Shown in pieces: positions 49,818 to 61,027 of a stretch of 64,000 bases of DNA. This DNA comes from Homalodisca vitripennis (Eukaryota; Arthropoda; Insecta; Hemiptera; Cicadellidae), in contig NC_060213.1 of assembly GCF_021130785.1 (NCBI RefSeq), positions 133,686,001 to 133,750,000 on the forward strand, in the 5' to 3' direction. Position numbers and translations under genes: made by a program. The notes beneath the pieces were generated by a model, which did not search any database, had not been told where the DNA came from, and saw only the letters and a list, made by a program, of their open reading frames with translations. Within the stretch, counting starts at the first letter, position 1, and each line of letters opens with the position of its first letter.

Positions 49818-51114
49818 TACAACCTGAACTCGGCGAGAAGAGATTAAAAAACAACAAGGTAAATTATATTTTACCATAGGTATACGAATAATCTTCTACT
49901 GTATTGTTGAGAAAGAGTTTCCTTTTCGTAATAATGATGATAAATATCTACAACTTATATCACAGCAGATATGCAGTGGTTAATTATTTCGTGGAACCGG
50001 ATGGGGTTCTTTGTTATTTAGTTTACTCGATGTGGCTAGGAACTGGCAATAATGTATTATAAACCACAAAGGGTTAACTGCGTGACTCAGTACTTTGTCT
50101 CCACACCTTATGTTCTTGTAACATTTCCTGCGTTATCGCGAACAGAGATATCAAGTAAAATATTAAAACATGTTAATTGTAGTACAAAATGAATTGCTAC
50201 TATACAGTTTGTCCCTCTAAGAGATTTGCACTTTTAGACTTCCATGTTATACCCATTCACTGGCTAATTAGAGGAGTGGATGAAATTTCAACCGAGAAGT
50301 GTGTAGCTATTTAAAAGTCTAACAAACGCTAAAAGCTATTAAACTAAATACCGCTCGTCATTATACGGACATTTAAATTATGTCATTAGCAAATCATTGA
50401 AAGCCTTGGAGAACACCACATAATATTAGAAATATTATATTCGTTCTACTTAACAATTTTCAGATTTAAATCAATTTAACGATCGAAATTTGCTCGAAAT
50501 AACCGATGTGGTTATAGATAATAATATGATATTGCAAATGAAGAATTATTTATGCAAGTATAGAATAACATACCAATAAAAATAAATTAAACAGGTTAAA
50601 AATAATGTTACTCGCAAATGTTATGTGCGTTGAATGACATATTGTTATTATTGTTATTTTATGGTTTTACTTCAGCTGTTATTGTTATTCGGATGTTATT
50701 TTATAAATAAAGCATCGACTTAGTTAAAAATATATATATATATATATATATAAAAGATTGGCATGGCCAGCTGAAATATGGCAATGGTATAATATACATT
50801 CTTGTCATAAAGGAAGCCACTTTACCGCTTATTATCAGTTATTACTTTTACCAATTAGAATCAACTTGACCAGGTCATCGAATCATTAAAACATTAACAT
50901 GAGTAAAGTTACTCCTCTTTCCAAGCACTCTTACACCTTATCAAAATTAGCATTTACATTGTTATAATAAAAGAATTGGGACTGAAAAGAGAGTGCTAAA
51001 TATTTTAACTGCGACCTTTGGTTTTACCTATGAAAATAAAACTTATGTACAATCGTATACGGAAGGATGAAGATGGTGCTCATCGTTATTAAACTTTTTC
51101 TAAAGCATTTTAAA
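49818..51114. other. no gene seen
   Basis: AT-rich, with a TA dinucleotide microsatellite at about 50730-50752. Confidence 0.45.
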
Positions 51115-51560
51115 ATGGGATATTCCCCATTTGAACGTAATATATGACATTGTTTATTACATGCCACACAGCTAATGTAACTGCACATCCCCTGATGGGC
51201 AATAAAAGGGAACGTTATTGCTCTCCTTCATTCGCATTAAACAACTACGCTACATTATGTAACGTCTTAATATATTTAGAAGAGTATTGCAATGTTTTGA
51301 TGGGCTGAATACTAAATGTAAATGACCTTTTAAACTAACTTCCGTTCTTTACTATTTTAAGCATTAAGTCTTTGAGTGACTCAATCGACTGAGTACCAAC
51401 TTCTAGACCCTCAATATATTGAGTACCGCAATCAAATATCTTGATAAACTGAAAATCCTATTCCTACATAATGACTGAGTACATAAATAGGCTGTACCTT
51501 ATTCCAATATCTATTATCCAATGCTCTTTCGCGTAGGTAAAAAATAGTTTGATTAAGTTA
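51115..51560 (+). repeat. dispersed repeat with degenerate internal tandem, copy 2
   Basis: Partner of 35455-35900: ccccatttgaacgtaatata, acattgtttattacat, gcacatcccctgatgggcaa, tacgctacattatgtaa. The tail again has loosely repeated gactgagtacc / tattgagtacc words. Confidence 0.75.
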
Positions 51561-52184
51561 TTTTTATGTTTCAAACGAATATTAAAACAATAGTGCTCAA
51601 AAAGACAACATGTGATCTATCACACGAATGAGGGAACCTAACTCTTTCGTCTAGGCAACAACATTGTACCGGCCGCTATCTTGAGACCTGTAGCTGTTTA
51701 AATTGTTTAAATTTATAGTTCCTAAATAAAATTAAAGTATTCTGGGCTTTCGTGTCCAGAGGTGGATTCAGCCCATTCACCAAAGACTTTTTCCTCCTAC
51801 ATTCACCATTTGTGTTTCCTCTATTTGCCTTCATTTGATATAAATAGCAAAGTCAAATGAAGGCTTTCGGTGATATAAGGTAAGTATGCTAACTATTTTA
51901 ATATGTCACAGTTTTATGTTCCTTCGTAATTAAAACAGTTTTAACAACGAAACTCGGCTCACAAAAATGTTTAAAATTAGGATGTAGAATTTATCCTACA
52001 TAGAATGGTATATTTTAACAGTTTAGTAACCCTAATTGATTTGAATATGTTCAGATTGAATTTTCAGAATTTGATAAATTCAGAAAAAACACGTAAAACA
52101 AATCTGTAATAACATTACAGTCGTGCTAAATATATATTAGGCAATATACAGAAACAACTTAGAGGCTTAAATTTAATTAGACTA
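51561..52184. other. no gene seen
   Basis: AT-rich, with one GC-richer segment around 51660-51780. No recognisable features. Confidence 0.45.
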
Positions 52185-53165
52185 GCCATATTGTTATTAC
52201 AATACTTGTATTTGTATATTCATGAGATCAAGAGAGGTGTTTTTACGTATTTTGATCTTCTTTGGATCATCTAATACATGAATAATTATAGACCCAACAG
52301 GGTATTATTGAAATTGTGACGTTCTATATCTGTCTATCTGTCTGTCTGTCTGTTCTTCTATCTGCCCTTCTGTGCATTACTCTTGATAGAGAAACTATGA
52401 GAGTTGATACATACATTACTCTTGGATATAACAAGAAACCTGGTAATTTTGTGGTAAAACTAAACCTTTATCTTCTGAAAATAGTTTTGGCTCCATACAG
52501 TTTTTCGTAAATACGTTAGTTCCAATTTCAACAATCGTAATTATTATTTCGTCAAATATGTAATCGTAATAGATTTTGAACATACAACTGTACAACACGG
52601 TGATAAAATTTAAAAATATATAAACATCGGAAAATTCACATCTGTTAAGTTTGGCTTACAATCTTGGAGATGTGTTATATTAATATAAATCGTGTGAAGG
52701 AGATATATGGCATAGTTCAGTATTCTGTAACAGCGGGCCTGAGCAGGTCTGTAGTACTGTAGTGTCTCTCTGGTGATGTCAAATTGACATAAACGACACA
52801 GTTTTACTGCCATCACAAGTGCAGCTGCCACGGTTATGTCACAAACTTCCGATAAAGTTTGAACGTTTACTCTCAATAACTGTTGTGTCCTCTTGCTGTA
52901 ATATTTCATTTATTCTTCCTCAGATAGCTATATAAAACGTTATAAACTTTACCAAAGATACTCCTAATGTTTAAACTACCTTTTACTAGGGGGGTATTTG
53001 GATTTATAAGTGATGTTTTTTAATATCATAAGCAGGGGAATAGGCATAGAGCTCTCCTGCTTGTTCTAATAGATCTTTGAAACTGGTTTCAACTTTTAAT
53101 GAAAATGACTAACAGCTCACTATGAAACCTAAATTAATACCTCGTTCTGTGAAGAGAAAATGTGC
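52185..53165 (+). repeat. large dispersed repeat, copy B, left and middle part
   Basis: Matches 38865-39020 at its left end and 39740-40230 in the middle (gcaggggaataggc, tctcctgcttgttct, tcactatgaaacctaaatta against gctatgaaactttaattaat). A CTGT/CTAT simple tract lies at 52325-52355. The copy is single here, not duplicated. Confidence 0.75.
52610..52870 (-). other. conserved core with open frame in dispersed repeat, copy 2
   Basis: The minus frame (52909-52610, 99 codons) reads TLSEVCDITVAAALVMAVKL, CRLCQFDITRETLQYYRPAQ and then ARCYRI. It matches the frame at 39707-39925 and here extends further upstream without a stop (VNVQTLSE). The DNA across 52750-52825 is almost unchanged between copies. 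I recognise no domain. Confidence 0.5.
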
Positions 53166-53339
53166 TCGTGACATAATCAATAACGGTGTTGATTGTAATG
53201 AATATTTTTCAGCGTAGCATATATTTTTTCTGATACTTTTTAGACATTCAAACTTCAGGAATACATGTTGAAAATATTGTTTTACTATTGCAAATAAAAT
53301 CAATCTCTCTTGCCAATAACAATATATTCTTATTGGATA

Positions 53340-53650
53340 AATAAGCCTGCAAATGTATAATTCAGATAGTAGAAGACTACCCTAAACACACTGCATAAAT
53401 ACTCTTCAATGCCACGTTTCTTGGAAAAAAATCAATAAACAAGACGGTATTGGATGAAAACTGTAGCGCTGTTTGAATGTCCGGAAGTTAATTAAATCGT
53501 CAACATTCAGTTTGTCACTTTAACGACCAGCTGGGTCCAGGAATTAGTAATATTGTTTTATTAACGAAAAGACTTTCTGCAAGGCCAATATTTCTCTTTG
53601 TTTCATGAAATATCCTATTTTTTCACTGTCAAATAGGTCAATGGTTTTGT
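53340..53650 (+). repeat. large dispersed repeat, copy B, 3' portion
   Basis: Partner of 43180-43500 (gctgtttgaatgtccggaag, gtttgtcactttaacgacca). It ends about 20 bp before the 38 bp satellite, so the array may have grown from the end of this element. Confidence 0.8.
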
Positions 53651-53670
53651 TTTCAGTATCCATATATATT

Positions 53671-55209
53671 CAGAATACGTACGACTCTACTCAGCCTCAT
53701 GATAGTTGCAGAATACGTACAACTCTACTCAGCCTCATGATAGTTGCAGAATACGTACGACTCTACTCAGCCTCATGATAGTTGCAGAATACGTACGACT
53801 ATACTCAGCCTCATGATAGTTGCAGAATACGTACGACTCTACTCAGCCTCATGATAGTTGCAGAATACGTACGACTATACTCAGCCCCATCATGATAGTT
53901 GCAGAATACGTATTACTCTAATCAGCCTCATGATAGTTGCAGAATACGTATTACTCTAATCAGCCTCATGATAGTTGCAGAATACGTACGACTCTACTCA
54001 GCCTCATGATAGTTGCAGAATACGTACGACTCTACTCAGCCTCATGATAGTTGCAGAATACGTACGACTCTAATCAGCCTCATGATAGTTGCAGAATACG
54101 TACGACTCTACTCAGCCTCATGATAGTTGCAGAATACGTACGACTCTACTCAGCCCCTCATGATAGTTGCAGAATACGTACGACTCTACTCAGCCTCATG
54201 ATAGTTGCAGAATACGTACGACTCTAATCAGCCTCATGATAGTTGCAGAATACGTACGACTCTATTCAGCCTCATGATAGTTGCAGAATACGTACGACTC
54301 TACTCAGCCCCATCATGATAGTTGCAGAATACGTACGACTATACTCAGCCCCATCATGATAGTTGCAGAATACGTACGACTCTAATCAGCCTCATGATAG
54401 TTGCAGAATACGTACGACTCTACTCAGCCTCATGATAGTTGCAGAATACGTACGACTCTAATCAGCCTCATGATAGTTGCAGAATACGTACGACTCTACT
54501 CAGCCTCATGATAGTTGCAGAATACGTACGACTCTACTCAGCCTCATGATAGTTGCAGAATACGTATTACTCTAATCAGCCTCATGATAGTTGCAGAATA
54601 CGTATTACTCTAATCAGCCTCATGATAGTTGCAGAATACGTACGACTCTATTCAGCCTCATGATAGTTTGCAGAATACGTACGACTCTAATCAGCCTCAT
54701 GATAGTTGCAGAATACGTACGACTCTACTCAGCCTCATGATAGTTGCAGAATACGTACGACTCTAATCAGCCTCATGATAGTTGCAGAATACGTACGACT
54801 CTACTCAGCCTCATGATAGTTGCAGAATACGTACGACTCTAATCAGCCTCATGATAGTTGCAGAATACGTACAACTCTACTCAGCCTCATGATAGTTGCA
54901 GAATACGTACGACTCTACTCAGCCCCTCATGATAGTTGCAGAATACGTACGACTCTACTCAGCCTCATGATAGTTGCAGAATACGTATTACTCTAATCAG
55001 CCTCATGATAGTTGCAGAATACGTACGACTCTATTCAGCCTCATGATAGTTGCAGAATACGTACGACTCTACTCAGCCTCATGATAGTTGCAGAATACGT
55101 ACGACTCTACTCAGCCTCATGATAGTTGTAGAATACGTACGACTCTACTCAGCCCTAATGATAGTTGCAGAATACGTACGACTCTACTCAGCCTCATGAT
55201 AGTTGCAGA
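53671..55209. repeat. satellite-like array, 38 bp unit, about 40 copies
   Basis: Unit cagaatacgtacgactctac followed by tcagcctcatgatagttg. The atacgtacg dyad is nearly constant apart from a gtattac variant class, while ctactcag/ctaatcag/ctattcag and cagcctcat/cagccccatcat vary. The pair of gtattactctaatcag units at about 53908-53965 and 54564-54620, and the order gtattac then ctattcag at about 54603 and 54985, show higher-order duplication. No open frame, since the period is not a multiple of three. Confidence 0.97.
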
Positions 55210-55345
55210 GGGGCACCTATGATCGCATCTTATCCAAGTACCATCGTTTCATGAAATTTAAATACTTTAATTTAAACGTTACTAGCGATTAAAATTGCAA
55301 AGAGTAATTTGTTTTATTATTCGGACCATTTTTTAATGTGAACCT
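55210..55345. other. flank between satellite and Mutator-like element
   Basis: About 135 bp of unremarkable AT-rich sequence. Confidence 0.5.
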
Positions 55346-56834
55346 AAGGGGCGTCCGGGGGCCATATGCTGCGCATGTTAAATTAGTCATTGTAAGGTAT
55401 ACATATCTCTAAAACCTTACGTCGTAGCCTACTCTAATAATTTGTTATTTTGTTATGTATGTCCTTTAGAGTATTTATGGCACAGGAATTTATAAAATAA
55501 CTTTATTTAGGTAATTTAAAAAAAAAAATTTTCTAAAATTTACTTTTTTATTCGAAAATTTTGACTTTGCAACCATGTAGAATTAGTGTTAGGTTTTAAA
55601 ACAAAATTTCCTGTGCTGTAAATAAAAACCATGAAATTGTGAACAAAACAAAAACTATACTAATACCTCGAATAGTTTGGAAGATATGGGTACCGAAAAT
55701 GTAAAAAAACAAGTTTTTCGGGAATTCCATTTATTCTAGGCTATAACCTAAACAATAGTGCACTCCTGTACCCTCAGTGCATTCCTGCTGCATAGGCTGG
55801 GTTATCTGGATCCTCCTGCTCATATATATGCTCCAGACGCCTTTAGCTGCCTCCCGCTTCTGGTGACACTTCTTTTAATCTCTTTCACCGCCTTTTGCGC
55901 CTTCCTTATGCGCATCTTGTCGAATCGCTTCATAACCTCAATACAGTTTTTGCCTGGCATTATACCTACTTTCTTGAGTACTTCACATTTAACAATGTTT
56001 CCTTTGTTGAAACAGGCAATGGCTTCGTAAACACCAAACTAAATGGTCTTTTTCATAACTAAAGTCGATTTTGGAATAAGCGACCACACCACACTGTTTA
56101 GCGACTCGCTCGGATTTTGGGTCTGTCCATGAAGACATTTCGCCAGCAGCGTGGGGTTAGAAAAGTCCTTGAAAATTCGATTAACCTGTTCCATTACTAC
56201 AGGGGCAATGTGGAAGTGTTCATTGTGGTCATAGGCTTCTTTCTTCATGATAGCTTGTTGGTATTTGCACCACGTATCAGCAGTTTTCGGACACAAACTG
56301 TGCGCTGGTTCTTCATTTGTTGAAATGAGATGGAAATACTCCGCCCAAACAGCCTTCTTCATATTTACCAGACTGTCAACATTTATTATAATGGCCATCC
56401 CATAGTATAATTGAATTTCATTTATAGCCTCAAGAGTAAACCTACCTTTCCCCCCAATAATTTTATCATCGGGAAGTGTAAACAACACAATTCACAAAGC
56501 AAATAACACAGAAACTTTGGTTATAACAGATGACAACAAATGAGAAAGAACCATATGACAGTACAGAACAAACAGTGTTACCAACATAACAAGTATGTGT
56601 AGCTTATATTATTACAACTGTAGTACTATGTATAAACATACGTCCCACGCCCTGACGCCCCTGCCAGCAAAAAACACAGTGCAGACTATTACAAATAAAT
56701 TAATTACATAAGGTTGCACTCGTCCAAATTGTATGCATGATATGTCAAATTACTCGTAAGATTCCAATGAATACAAATATGTCAACAAATAACAATTGAA
56801 ATTTTGACCCAAAATGGACCCCGGACGCCCATTA
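55346..56834 (-). mobile_element. short Mutator-like element with terminal inverted repeats
   Basis: gggcgtccgggggccat (55349-55365) and, on the opposite strand, gggcgtccggggtccat (56830-56814) are a 17 bp inverted pair with one mismatch, and both are preceded by taa-like bases. They enclose the remnant of a Mutator-like transposase on the minus strand. Only about 1.5 kb separates them, too short for a full transposase gene, so this is an internally deleted copy. A clear 9 bp target duplication is not visible. Confidence 0.72.
55820..56488 (-). pseudogene. Mutator-like transposase, C-terminal remnant
   Basis: The frame from 56488 reads IIGGKGRFTLEAINEIQLYY, GMAI, MKKAVWAEYFHLISTNEEPA, LCPKTADTWCKYQQA and then CLHGQTQNPSESLNSVVWS. 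This matches the Mutator-like transposase domain of animals, whose hallmark is the TQN-NES-N--VW block. After an in-frame TAG (56041-56039) the same frame continues FGVYEAIACFNKGNIVKCEV, LKKVGIMPGKNC and a basic RKAQKAVKEIKR tail, up to TGA at 55822-55820. The N-terminal part with the main DDE residues is missing. The region 5' of 56488 has no recognisable continuation. Confidence 0.83.
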
Positions 56835-57241
56835 AAATAAAAATATTTTACGGTATATTATTACATACACGTGCTAGTAGTTTTTAGTTTATTTTCCTAC
56901 AATATATCACAAAAGCTGGAGATGTGATTAAATTTATAATAATACATCTTATGTTTATATCAATAACCGATACAAATAGGATTTAAAAGAGGTTAAGATG
57001 ATAATGACTTGTTAGTGTACAAAATCTCACTTAATTTTGTATATTTGTTTATTCAAAAAGCTATTATATCAGCGCTAAACAAGTAACATAATATCAAACA
57101 ATGTATGAGGTGACACTCAAACTCTATATACATGCTTTCCTTTTCCTATATTATTGACACATCAAAAGTTCTAATGAAATTTTTGCATTTTTACTTTAAA
57201 TCTTTTTGTTTTGTTTTTGAAAAGCCATTTGCATTATACTA
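56835..57241. other. no gene seen
   Basis: AT-rich spacer between the Mutator-like element and the SINE. Confidence 0.5.
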
Positions 57242-57520
57242 ATGGAACGGCCGTTGTAGAGTGGACTAAGTCGTCGAACTTTTAACTATGACCAAGAAAG
57301 CACAGGTTTAATTAATCCTGTCTGTGCATTCTATGCACTTTATCTGTACAATTGACCTTGTAATTTATCGACTTTCGACCTCATTCCCTTCGATAAGATC
57401 CTCACACAGAACGGTGGCCCATGAGGACAGGCAGAATAAGACTCAAAAGGCAGATCGGCCTCTCCTTAAAAGAAATTATATTCTGGATAAAGTTTAGTAC
57501 ACTGAATAATCCAGCTATTA
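57242..57520 (+). mobile_element. tRNA-derived SINE, copy 2
   Basis: The head (ggccgttgtagagtggacta, agtcgtcgaactttt) is a diverged form of the tRNA-like head at 20195-20120, and a degraded box B reads ggtttaattaatcc. The body matches copy 1 well: gaccttgtaatttatcgact, gataagatcctc, ggtggcccatgaggacaggc and the 3' hairpin aaggcagatcggcctctcct. After the hairpin the two copies differ. It ends at a C15A microsatellite. Confidence 0.83.
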
Positions 57521-57619
57521 CCCCCCCCCCCCCCCACCCCCCCCCCCCCCCACCCCCCCCCCCCCCCACCCCCCCCCCCCCCCACCCCCCCCCCCCCCCA
57601 CCCCCCCCCCCCCCCACCC
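57521..57619. repeat. C15A microsatellite, exact 16 bp period
   Basis: Runs of 15 C are punctuated by single A residues at 57536, 57552, 57568, 57584, 57600 and 57616. The perfect spacing points to recent slippage or to an assembly consensus of a difficult tract. The Pro/His and Gly/Trp frames across it are not genes. Confidence 0.95.
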
Positions 57620-57724
57620 ATTTTATTTATTTATTTAACTTCCAACGGTCAAAAGACCCAATTTACAACGGGTTACAGTTTTACATAGTTTCTCAAGATG
57701 ACTAATACTTATAAACACAAAGGG

Positions 57725-57858
57725 CCAAGCCAAACATGCAACGGAATTTAAAACTTAAAAAAAACTTAAGGTATGAGAAGGGACAAGCCAAACATTGCAA
57801 TTGGACTTTACACTAATTGGTGCTTAAGCCCTAGCTCAAGCACCAAGCCAAACATGCA
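57725..57858 (-). repeat. three short direct repeats in the LINE 3' UTR
   Basis: ccaagccaaacatgca occurs at 57725-57740 and 57843-57858, with the variant acaagccaaacattgca at 57783-57799. The spacing is about 59 bp. In a LINE 3' UTR such repeats could be part of the RT recognition structure or simple local duplication. Confidence 0.75.
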
Positions 57859-58186
57859 GGGAACAATACAGCCAACACTATGCAACAATAAAAATAAATA
57901 AAGCTATATGATTTACAATAAATATAACTATTTACTATACTATTTATTTACTATACTAGTAAAGGTAAATAAAATCTACGTAATTGTAATAAATATTAAC
58001 AGTATTAGAGTAACAAAATAGAATCTATAGAATTCGTAACAAATTTTAACAACGATAACAAATAAATAACAATAATTTATAATTAATATTGAGGATCATG
58101 ATAAGTAAATAGAATTAGGAAAAAAAAACTAATGAACATGCACCATATGTTATACTAATAACTACAGTTTTTGATTGCCGAATACA

Positions 58187-61025
58187 GATTCAATGCAGTG
58201 CCTTCCAGTCCAACAACTTCTTTTTGAAGGCCTCCTCACCTGTACAAAACAGATCAATGTCGTTCCGGCATGCTGTTGGCCAGCAGCTGGAGGCGAGGAA
58301 AGGTGCTGTGGAACAAGTACTGGGTCGAATACTGACGTCTAGCGAAAGGATGGGTGGTGTGGCGCAGGTGTCAAGAAGTGCGGAAGTCCAGCTTGACAAG
58401 TAGATCTGGGGCATCAATGTTCGAGTTAATCAGCTTCCTCAGGAACAGTAGGTCATTGATTATTCGTCTTGTGTGAAGTGGCATCAAGTTTAACTGAAGT
58501 CGCAGATCATGAATTGGAGCAGTGCGGTAGTCGAAGCCTAGCAGCACACCAACAAAACGGAACGAAACGGGTTTGAACGTTTCTCAAGTTCCATCAATCT
58601 GGCCAATCAAGTAAAGGGCTCCAAACAGGTGAAGAATATTCCAGTAAGGGTCTCACCAGATGGATATAAAGGATCCGTAGAGCATGAATAGAGAACATGT
58701 TGCGGCTGTTCCGTATGACGAAGTATAGGGCAGAATTAGCTCTCTTACAAAATATAGTTAACATGTTCTTGAGGGTTTAAATTAGGAGAAAGCATGACTC
58801 CAAGGTCCCTTATCATCAGAGAACGCGAGAGGGGTTGATCTTCAAGTGTGTAAGGGAATATGATAGGTGTGCTAGACCTGGAGAAAGATATCATAGAGCA
58901 TTTGGAAATATTTAATGACATGTCATTATCATAACACCACTTCATCAACAGATCAATACTGTTCTGTAAAGCCTGGATATCGTTGAGGGTTTTTATTGTT
59001 CTGAAGAATTTAGCATCATCGGCGAAGAGTAAAACTTTTGATCCTTGGGTGTACTGGACTAAGTCATTGATAAATATTGAGAAGAGAACAGGGCCCAACA
59101 GCGATCCCTGAGGCACACCTGATGTAGCAGAGAAAGGCTTCGACAAACAGCCAGCAACCCGAACCCGAAGAGAACGATCCCGAAGATAGCTCTTCAACCA
59201 CATCAACAGGCTTCCACTGAGTCCAATAGCTTCAAGCTTGGCCACCAGGTGTTCATGGCTTACACGATCGAAAGCTTTAGAGAAGTCTGTGTATATGGAG
59301 TCCACCTGATGAGATTCTGAGAAGGCAGTGAGAATGTGATCTTGGAAGGCTAGTAGATTAGTAGTAGTCGAGCGTCCTTTCATAAAGCCATGTTGTTCAG
59401 CACAGATAACACCCTTCAGAGATGGAATGACAACCTCTTCAGAACCAGGGATTCAAAGATCTTGGCAATTGATGACTGAACAACTACCGGGCGATAATTC
59501 TTGACGTCAGCGGGAGAGAACCAGACTTGAAGATAGGTACTATATAAGCCAATTTGAGATTAGAGGGAAAGATTCCGGCAGCCATGAGCATGTTGAAGTA
59601 TATGGTAAGGTGAGGAGATAAGACGCTACTGCAGAATTTCATAATCAATGGAGAGATGTCGTCAGGGCCAGCTCCCTTGTTCACATCAAGCGAATTCAGT
59701 ACACCCTCCACCTCAGCACAGGTTACACAGCAGGAAGAGAGAGTGGTACATGCCTTGAGGTCATATATAGGTGGAGATGAAGATGGAGCCTTGTACACAG
59801 AGGAAAAAAACTTGGCAAACATGTTAGAGATGTCTTGAGAATTTTCAGCAAATTCATGATCGAGCTGCAATCGAGAAGGAAGTGATGGAGTCCTTCTTGG
59901 AAGAATTGACAAAACTCCAGAAGACTCGAACGTTACTCTTCAGAGATGAGTCAATGGACTGAATATATGTTGAGTAGCATTCCCTCGTTAGTCTACTACA
60001 TGCTGCACGAACACCACAAAATTGATAATAAAGACGGTTATCAAGAGTTTGTTTGTAGCGCCTATGAAGTATCTTCTTCCTGATGATCACAGCTTTTAGT
60101 TCAGGGGAGAACCAAACAGGAAAGGCTCGTTTACCAACGTATTTAGATGGACATGCGCTCCTGATATTGCAGCTAAGTTGGAAACAAAATTCTGAAAATA
60201 AGTCTTCGACAGGAACACTGTTATCGAACACAGGATAGTTCAGACGCTGAACCCAGTCAAACACATGGTCTAGATCACATTTCCTCAGATTGGGAACAAA
60301 TGCACTATAGTAGAGGTTTTCTGAAGTATTAATATCCAGGTCCATTTCCAGCGCAGGATGGTGACATTCCACAGGAAGAAGAGGGTCTGAGGCATTCAGG
60401 ACTTGCAAGTTCACAGAAGAAAAGACCAAATCCAGAAGGACACCTCGATCATTGTAGATATTATTGTACTGCTTTAAGATCAAGGAAATTCATAACATCA
60501 TAAATATGTTGGGCTGATGTGTTGAGGTGGGTAAAGAGACTGGACCAGTCCACGTTCGGCAAGTTAAAATCTTCAATAATCAATAATGGGTGTATGTCTT
60601 GAACGGTAATTGACAGTTCCTCCAGAATAGATGCAAATTCCATGTATTGGGTAGAGTTCTGATTAGGAGGCAGATATACACCACCAAGGACAAGAATAGA
60701 ATTCCTTAGCTTCATGGCTGCAAAGACACATTCAATGTTTAGAGAAGACTGAGAGAGTTCCCAGGAATCAAACCGGTCCCGTATTGCCACAATCACCCCA
60801 CCACCACTGGTTTTCCGGCTCGATAGAGAGGTCCTATCACATCTATACACCCTGTAATTGAAGAAACCAAGTTCAACATTACTTATATCCCCTGTAAGGT
60901 TGGTCTCCACCAATACAATCACATCATATACGGAATGGACTAAGAGATTGGCGCAGGGTTACAAGTTTAGATCTCAGTCCATTGACGTTTTGAAAAAACA
61001 CACTGATTTTCTTTTGACCGTTGGA
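58187..61025 (-). pseudogene. LINE ORF2: APE endonuclease and reverse transcriptase
   Basis: ORF2 nicks target DNA and reverse-transcribes the element RNA in place. N-terminal endonuclease: KKISVFFQNVNGLRSKLVTL (about 61010-60950), then after a frameshift VIVLVETNLTGDI, SGGGVIVAIRDRF and LLIIEDFNLPNVDW (60922-60461). The normally invariant GDFN reads EDFN. Linker and RT follow at 60483-59854 and 59912-59484 (NYRPV at about 59480-59466), then FMKGRSTTTNLLAFQDHI, YTDFSKAFDRVSHEHL, SGVPQGSLLGPVLFSIFIND and the catalytic LLFADDAKFF (59383-58745). The C-terminus ends NDIDLFCTGEEAFKKKLLDW (58250-58190). Frameshifts lie near 60940, 60475, 59880, 59500, 59438, 58740 and upstream of 58417. The length (about 945 codons) is normal for the family. 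Confidence 0.92.
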
Positions 61026-61027
61026 GT

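Noticed and set aside
49570..49857. 95-codon frame with LDHYLCWAVR repeats
   Set aside because: Produced by a 30 bp tandem repeat, with no flanking domain or expression signal.
57402..57705. Pro-rich and Gly-rich proteins
   Set aside because: Translations of the C15A microsatellite.
57640..61024. ccaacggtcaaaag at both ends of the LINE in inverted orientation
   Set aside because: A 13-14 base inverted match is expected by chance many times in a window of this size, and LINEs do not have terminal inverted repeats.
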